This document shows positions 61,478 to 64,000 of a stretch of DNA of 64,000 bases, piece after piece. Source of the DNA: SpSt-398 sp041752235. GTDB lineage: Bacteria; Bacteroidota; Bacteroidia; Chitinophagales; Chitinophagaceae. The stretch is from positions 13,939-77,938 of the forward strand of contig JBGSHM010000013.1 of NCBI GenBank assembly GCA_041752235.1, in the 5' to 3' direction. Position 1 is the first letter of the stretch, and each line of letters opens with the position of its first letter. The notes beneath the pieces are model-generated. The model searched no databases and was not told where the DNA came from. It saw only the letters and a list, made by a program, of their open reading frames with translations. Position numbers and translations under genes: made by a program.

Positions 61478-61545
61478 AGGGTCCAAGGTCCGGAGTCCGA
61501 AGTCTAACCTCGGACTTCCGACTTCGGACTCCGGACTTCTAACTA
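61478..61545. repeat. GTCCGGAGTCCGAAGT inverted repeat between the two synthetase genes
   Basis: Bases 61488-61503 (GTCCGGAGTCCGAAGT) pair with 61521-61536 (ACTTCGGACTCCGGAC), a 16-base perfect stem with a 17-base loop. The words differ from those in the other repeat regions. No gene lies here. Confidence 0.7.
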
Positions 61546-61563
61546 TTAATACAACAAAATTCG

Positions 61564-61593
61564 AAAAGGGTAAGTGCATAACTTACCCTTTTT
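61564..61593 (+). terminator. Terminator after the GSII gene
   Basis: AAAAGGGTAAGT (61564-61575) pairs with ACTTACCCTTTT (61581-61592), loop GCATA, with a T tail. It isolates the GSII gene from the GSIII gene. Confidence 0.8.
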
Positions 61594-61638
61594 ATTTTCC
61601 TGTGAATCCTATATTTACCGAAACTAAAAAACGCGTCT

Positions 61639-63828
61639 ATGTCACTTCGTTTTAATGCCATCAATAACCTCACTACGGAGGTGGATGTAAAGGTGGCCGG
61701 ATCGAAAAAGATAACTGCCATTTTCGGATCCAATGTATTTACCGCCAAAGTAGCCCGTGAATATTTAAGTGATGAAGCCTACAAAAGCCTGATGTCATCC
61801 ATCAAGGCCGGTCAAAAGATCGACCGGGCTATGGCCAACCAGATCGCCAATGGAATCAAGGCCTGGGCAGAAAGCAAGGGCGTAACGCACTATACCCACT
61901 GGTTTCAACCACTGACCGGCACAACGGCCGAAAAACATGATTCCTTTTTCACCCTTAAAGGGGACGGCACCGCCATTGAACAATTCGACGGCGACGCATT
62001 GATCCAACAGGAACCTGACGCGTCTTCCTTCCCTTCAGGCGGATTAAGAGCCACCTTTGAAGCCCGTGGATATACTGCCTGGGATCCCTCCTCTCCTGCC
62101 TTTATCATTGAGATCGGTCAGGGTGCTACGCTTTGTATCCCCACCATCTTTGTTTCCTATACCGGCGAATCGCTGGACTATAAAGCGCCTTTGTTAAAAG
62201 CCCTGGATGCCCTGAACAAAGCCGCGTTGGATGTATGCCACTATTTTGATAAAAACGTAACCCATGTACAGGCTACCCTGGGTTGGGAACAGGAATATTT
62301 TGTGATCGATGAGGCGATGTTCAATGCACGTCCTGACCTGGTATTGTGCGGACGTGCTGTTTATGGACATAGTTCCGCCAAGGGCCAGCAATTGGAAGAC
62401 CACTACTTTGGTTCCATCCCCGAACGGGTATATGCCTACATGCGCGACTATGAGGAAGAAGCTTATAAACTGGGTATTCCCCTGCGTACGCGTCACAATG
62501 AAGTAGCGCCTGCACAGTTTGAATGTGCGCCCATTTATGAAGAGTGCAACCTGGCCGTTGACCACAATACCTTGTTGATGGACATCATGGCCCGGGTGGC
62601 CAAACGTCACAAGTTGCGGGTGCTGCTGCATGAAAAACCCTTTGCCGCCATCAACGGCTCCGGTAAACACAATAACTGGAGCATGAGTACGGATACGGGC
62701 ATCAACCTGTTGGCTCCGGGTAAAACACCAAAGACCAACCTGATGTTTCTTACCTTTTTTGTGAATACCATCAAAGCCGTGCATGATTATGCCGATATCC
62801 TGCGTGCCTCGATCGCATCCGCCGGAAATGATCATCGCCTCGGTGCTAACGAAGCGCCGCCTGCCATCATATCCGTCTTTATTGGTGACTACCTGAGCAA
62901 GGTATTACAGGAAGTAAAAGAACGCGTGACCGATAAAATGGATGAGACCGATGAGAGCATGCTCAAGATCGATATTCACAAGAGTATTCCTGAGTTGCTG
63001 ATGGACAATACAGACCGTAACCGTACCTCTCCCTTTGCCTTTACCGGAAACAAGTTTGAGTTCAGAGCGGTGGGTTCTTCGGCCAACTGTGGCAACCCGA
63101 TGACCGTATTGAATACGATCATGGCCCAAACCCTACGTCAGTTCAAGGAAGATGTGGATTCACATATTGAGAAAGGGGAAAAGAAAGAGATCGCCATCAT
63201 GCATGTGATCCGCGAATATATCGTGGCCAGTGAAAAAGTACTCTTTGAAGGCGACGGGTACAGCGGCGAATGGGAAAAAGAAGCCGAGCGTCGTGGCCTG
63301 GCAAATGTAAAGACCACTCCGCTGGCGCTGGATGCCATGGTGACTGAAAAAGCCAAACACCTCTTTGAGATCAATGGCATCTATACACATGCTGAACTGG
63401 AAGCACGCCACGAAATTGAACTCGAAAAATACATCAAGCGGGTACAGATCGAAGGACGTATCATGGGCGAACTGGCCACCAGCCATATCCTGCCCCCAGC
63501 CATTCGCTACCAGACCAGATTGGCCCAGAATATCCAGAGCTTGCAGGCGCTGGGTTTGCCGGAGTCGGCCTATGCCAATCAAAAACAGATCCTGGAGAAA
63601 TTATCCGAGCATATCAATAAAACATCCGACCTCGTAGAAAAAATGATCGAGGCGCGCAAGGTCTGCAATGCCATGACCGAAACAAGGACCATGGCCATCA
63701 GTTACCAAAGTCAGGTTAAAGATGCTTTCTTTGACCAGATACGATATCATGTAGATAAATTGGAATTGCTGGTGGATGACAGGGAGTGGTATTTGCCGAA
63801 GTATCGGGAGATACTTTTCCTGCGTTAG
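61639..63828 (+). CDS. glnN: Glutamine synthetase type III
   Basis: A 729-residue GSIII. The type-specific stretches are TAEKHDSFF, the catalytic QEPDASSFPSGGLRATFEARGY, WEQEYFVIDE, GSGKHNNWS and NRTSPFAFTGNKFEFRAVGSSAN. The C-terminal part is a long coiled region of the family. GSIII forms double-ring dodecamers. It stands next to a GSII gene, an unusual pairing that could give different kinetic or oxygen response. Its last codons lie within the terminal palindrome (63776-64000). Confidence 0.96.
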   Translation: MSLRFNAINNLTTEVDVKVAGSKKITAIFGSNVFTAKVAREYLSDEAYKSLMSSIKAGQKIDRAMANQIANGIKAWAESKGVTHYTHWFQPLTGTTAEKHDSFFTLKGDGTAIEQFDGDALIQQEPDASSFPSGGLRATFEARGYTAWDPSSPAFIIEIGQGATLCIPTIFVSYTGESLDYKAPLLKALDALNKAALDVCHYFDKNVTHVQATLGWEQEYFVIDEAMFNARPDLVLCGRAVYGHSSAKGQQLEDHYFGSIPERVYAYMRDYEEEAYKLGIPLRTRHNEVAPAQFECAPIYEECNLAVDHNTLLMDIMARVAKRHKLRVLLHEKPFAAINGSGKHNNWSMSTDTGINLLAPGKTPKTNLMFLTFFVNTIKAVHDYADILRASIASAGNDHRLGANEAPPAIISVFIGDYLSKVLQEVKERVTDKMDETDESMLKIDIHKSIPELLMDNTDRNRTSPFAFTGNKFEFRAVGSSANCGNPMTVLNTIMAQTLRQFKEDVDSHIEKGEKKEIAIMHVIREYIVASEKVLFEGDGYSGEWEKEAERRGLANVKTTPLALDAMVTEKAKHLFEINGIYTHAELEARHEIELEKYIKRVQIEGRIMGELATSHILPPAIRYQTRLAQNIQSLQALGLPESAYANQKQILEKLSEHINKTSDLVEKMIEARKVCNAMTETRTMAISYQSQVKDAFFDQIRYHVDKLELLVDDREWYLPKYREILFLR

Positions 63829-64000
63829 TTTATTCTACCGCGAAGACGCTAAGACACAAAGGGCGCTAGGATAGCTGTGCGAGACCAGAGGTCTCGCACA
63901 GCTATCCTAGCGCCCGTTGTGTCTTAGCGTCTTCGCGGTAGAATAAACTAACGCAGGAAAAGTATCTCCCGATACTTCGGCAAATACCACTCCCTGTCAT
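63776..64000. repeat. 225-base near-perfect palindrome at the window end
   Basis: Every base i from 63776 to 63886 pairs with base 127776 minus i, with a single mismatch (63860 with 63916) and a 3-base loop (63887-63889). The left arm covers the last 18 codons of the GSIII gene plus 48 bases after it. It contains the CCGCGAAGACGC family words and, at the centre, the GCGAGACC-AGA-GGTCTCGC unit. The right arm repeats all this in reverse and ends at the window edge, so the palindrome may go on beyond it. Confidence 0.95.

Noticed and set aside
1..64000. CRISPR arrays, tRNA or rRNA genes, insertion-sequence transposases
   Set aside because: No repeat-spacer pattern, cloverleaf-like sequence, rRNA-like stretch or transposase frame was seen. 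The direct word repeats in gaps lack unique equal-length spacers.

Overview
The window looks like chromosomal DNA from a member of the Bacteroidota, most likely of the Chitinophagaceae type. The signs are: start-proximal promoters of the TAnnTTTG form; two large Oar-type TonB-dependent receptors; a SprE/PorW-like component of type IX secretion next to a bactofilin; a parA-parB-DUF5683-dapB gene string; a type III glutamine synthetase; and a short-chain threonine dehydrogenase. I see no rRNA, tRNA, CRISPR array, integrase or insertion-sequence transposase. Most genes are housekeeping or envelope genes; the unusual material is in a few gene neighbourhoods and in the intergenic DNA.

Layout. 1-3400: two outer-membrane beta-barrel proteins and a membrane metallophosphoesterase (minus strand). 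3535-7543: UPF0173 hydrolase, parA, parB, DUF5683 protein, dapB. 7560-10231: TPR histidine kinase and its NarL-type regulator. 10253-11455: ribBA. 11636-18283: tandem Oar-like TonB-dependent receptors without a SusD partner. 18462-24744: EF-hand-loop esterase, then a glutathione-synthesis-like pair (ATP-grasp plus GCS2/YbdK ligase) with free-methionine-sulfoxide reductase, a desaturase, an acetyltransferase, SprT-like protein. 24331-28695: small membrane protein, bactofilin, a truncated M23-type membrane anchor and SprE-like TPR protein. 28765-31185: class A PBP. 31261-35107: threonine dehydrogenase and a KDO cluster (KdsC-like phosphatase, transaldolase-CBS fusion, kdsA). 35170-38994: fusA, a divergent Lys/Ala-rich histone-H1-like gene, rpsG, rpsL. 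39069-43143: ilvE, an unknown protein, rdgB, ECF sigma with its coupled partner, thioesterase. 43220-46478: comA-aroE-TPR-OmpA lipoprotein operon. 46580-51120: large TPR protein, secreted proteins, yidC. 51536-54678: pyrG and a frameshifted amidohydrolase. 54768-58888: proC, hldD, purL. 58985-63828: polytopic membrane protein and two glutamine synthetases (GSII and GSIII).

The most interesting observation is the KDO cluster. The position where an arabinose-5-phosphate isomerase (SIS-CBS, KdsD) would be expected is taken by an FSA/TalC-like aldolase fused to a CBS pair. It keeps the Schiff-base lysine but has changed active-site positions. An FSA-type aldol reaction of glycolaldehyde with glyceraldehyde-3-phosphate would have the stereochemistry of arabinose-5-phosphate, so this may be an alternative supply route for KDO.

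The second is structural. The last 225 bases form an almost perfect palindrome with 111-base arms that includes the end of the GSIII gene. This is either a genuine inverted duplication or an assembly fold-back. Several intergenic regions hold nested inverted repeats, including two REPIN-like elements built from GCGAGACC/GGTCTCGC and GCCGCC/GGCGGC units, whose arms are conserved while the spacers differ.

Many starts predicted by longest reading frame are TTG or GTG codons placed inside or before a TAnnTTTG box. I moved those starts to the next ATG and say so in the entries.
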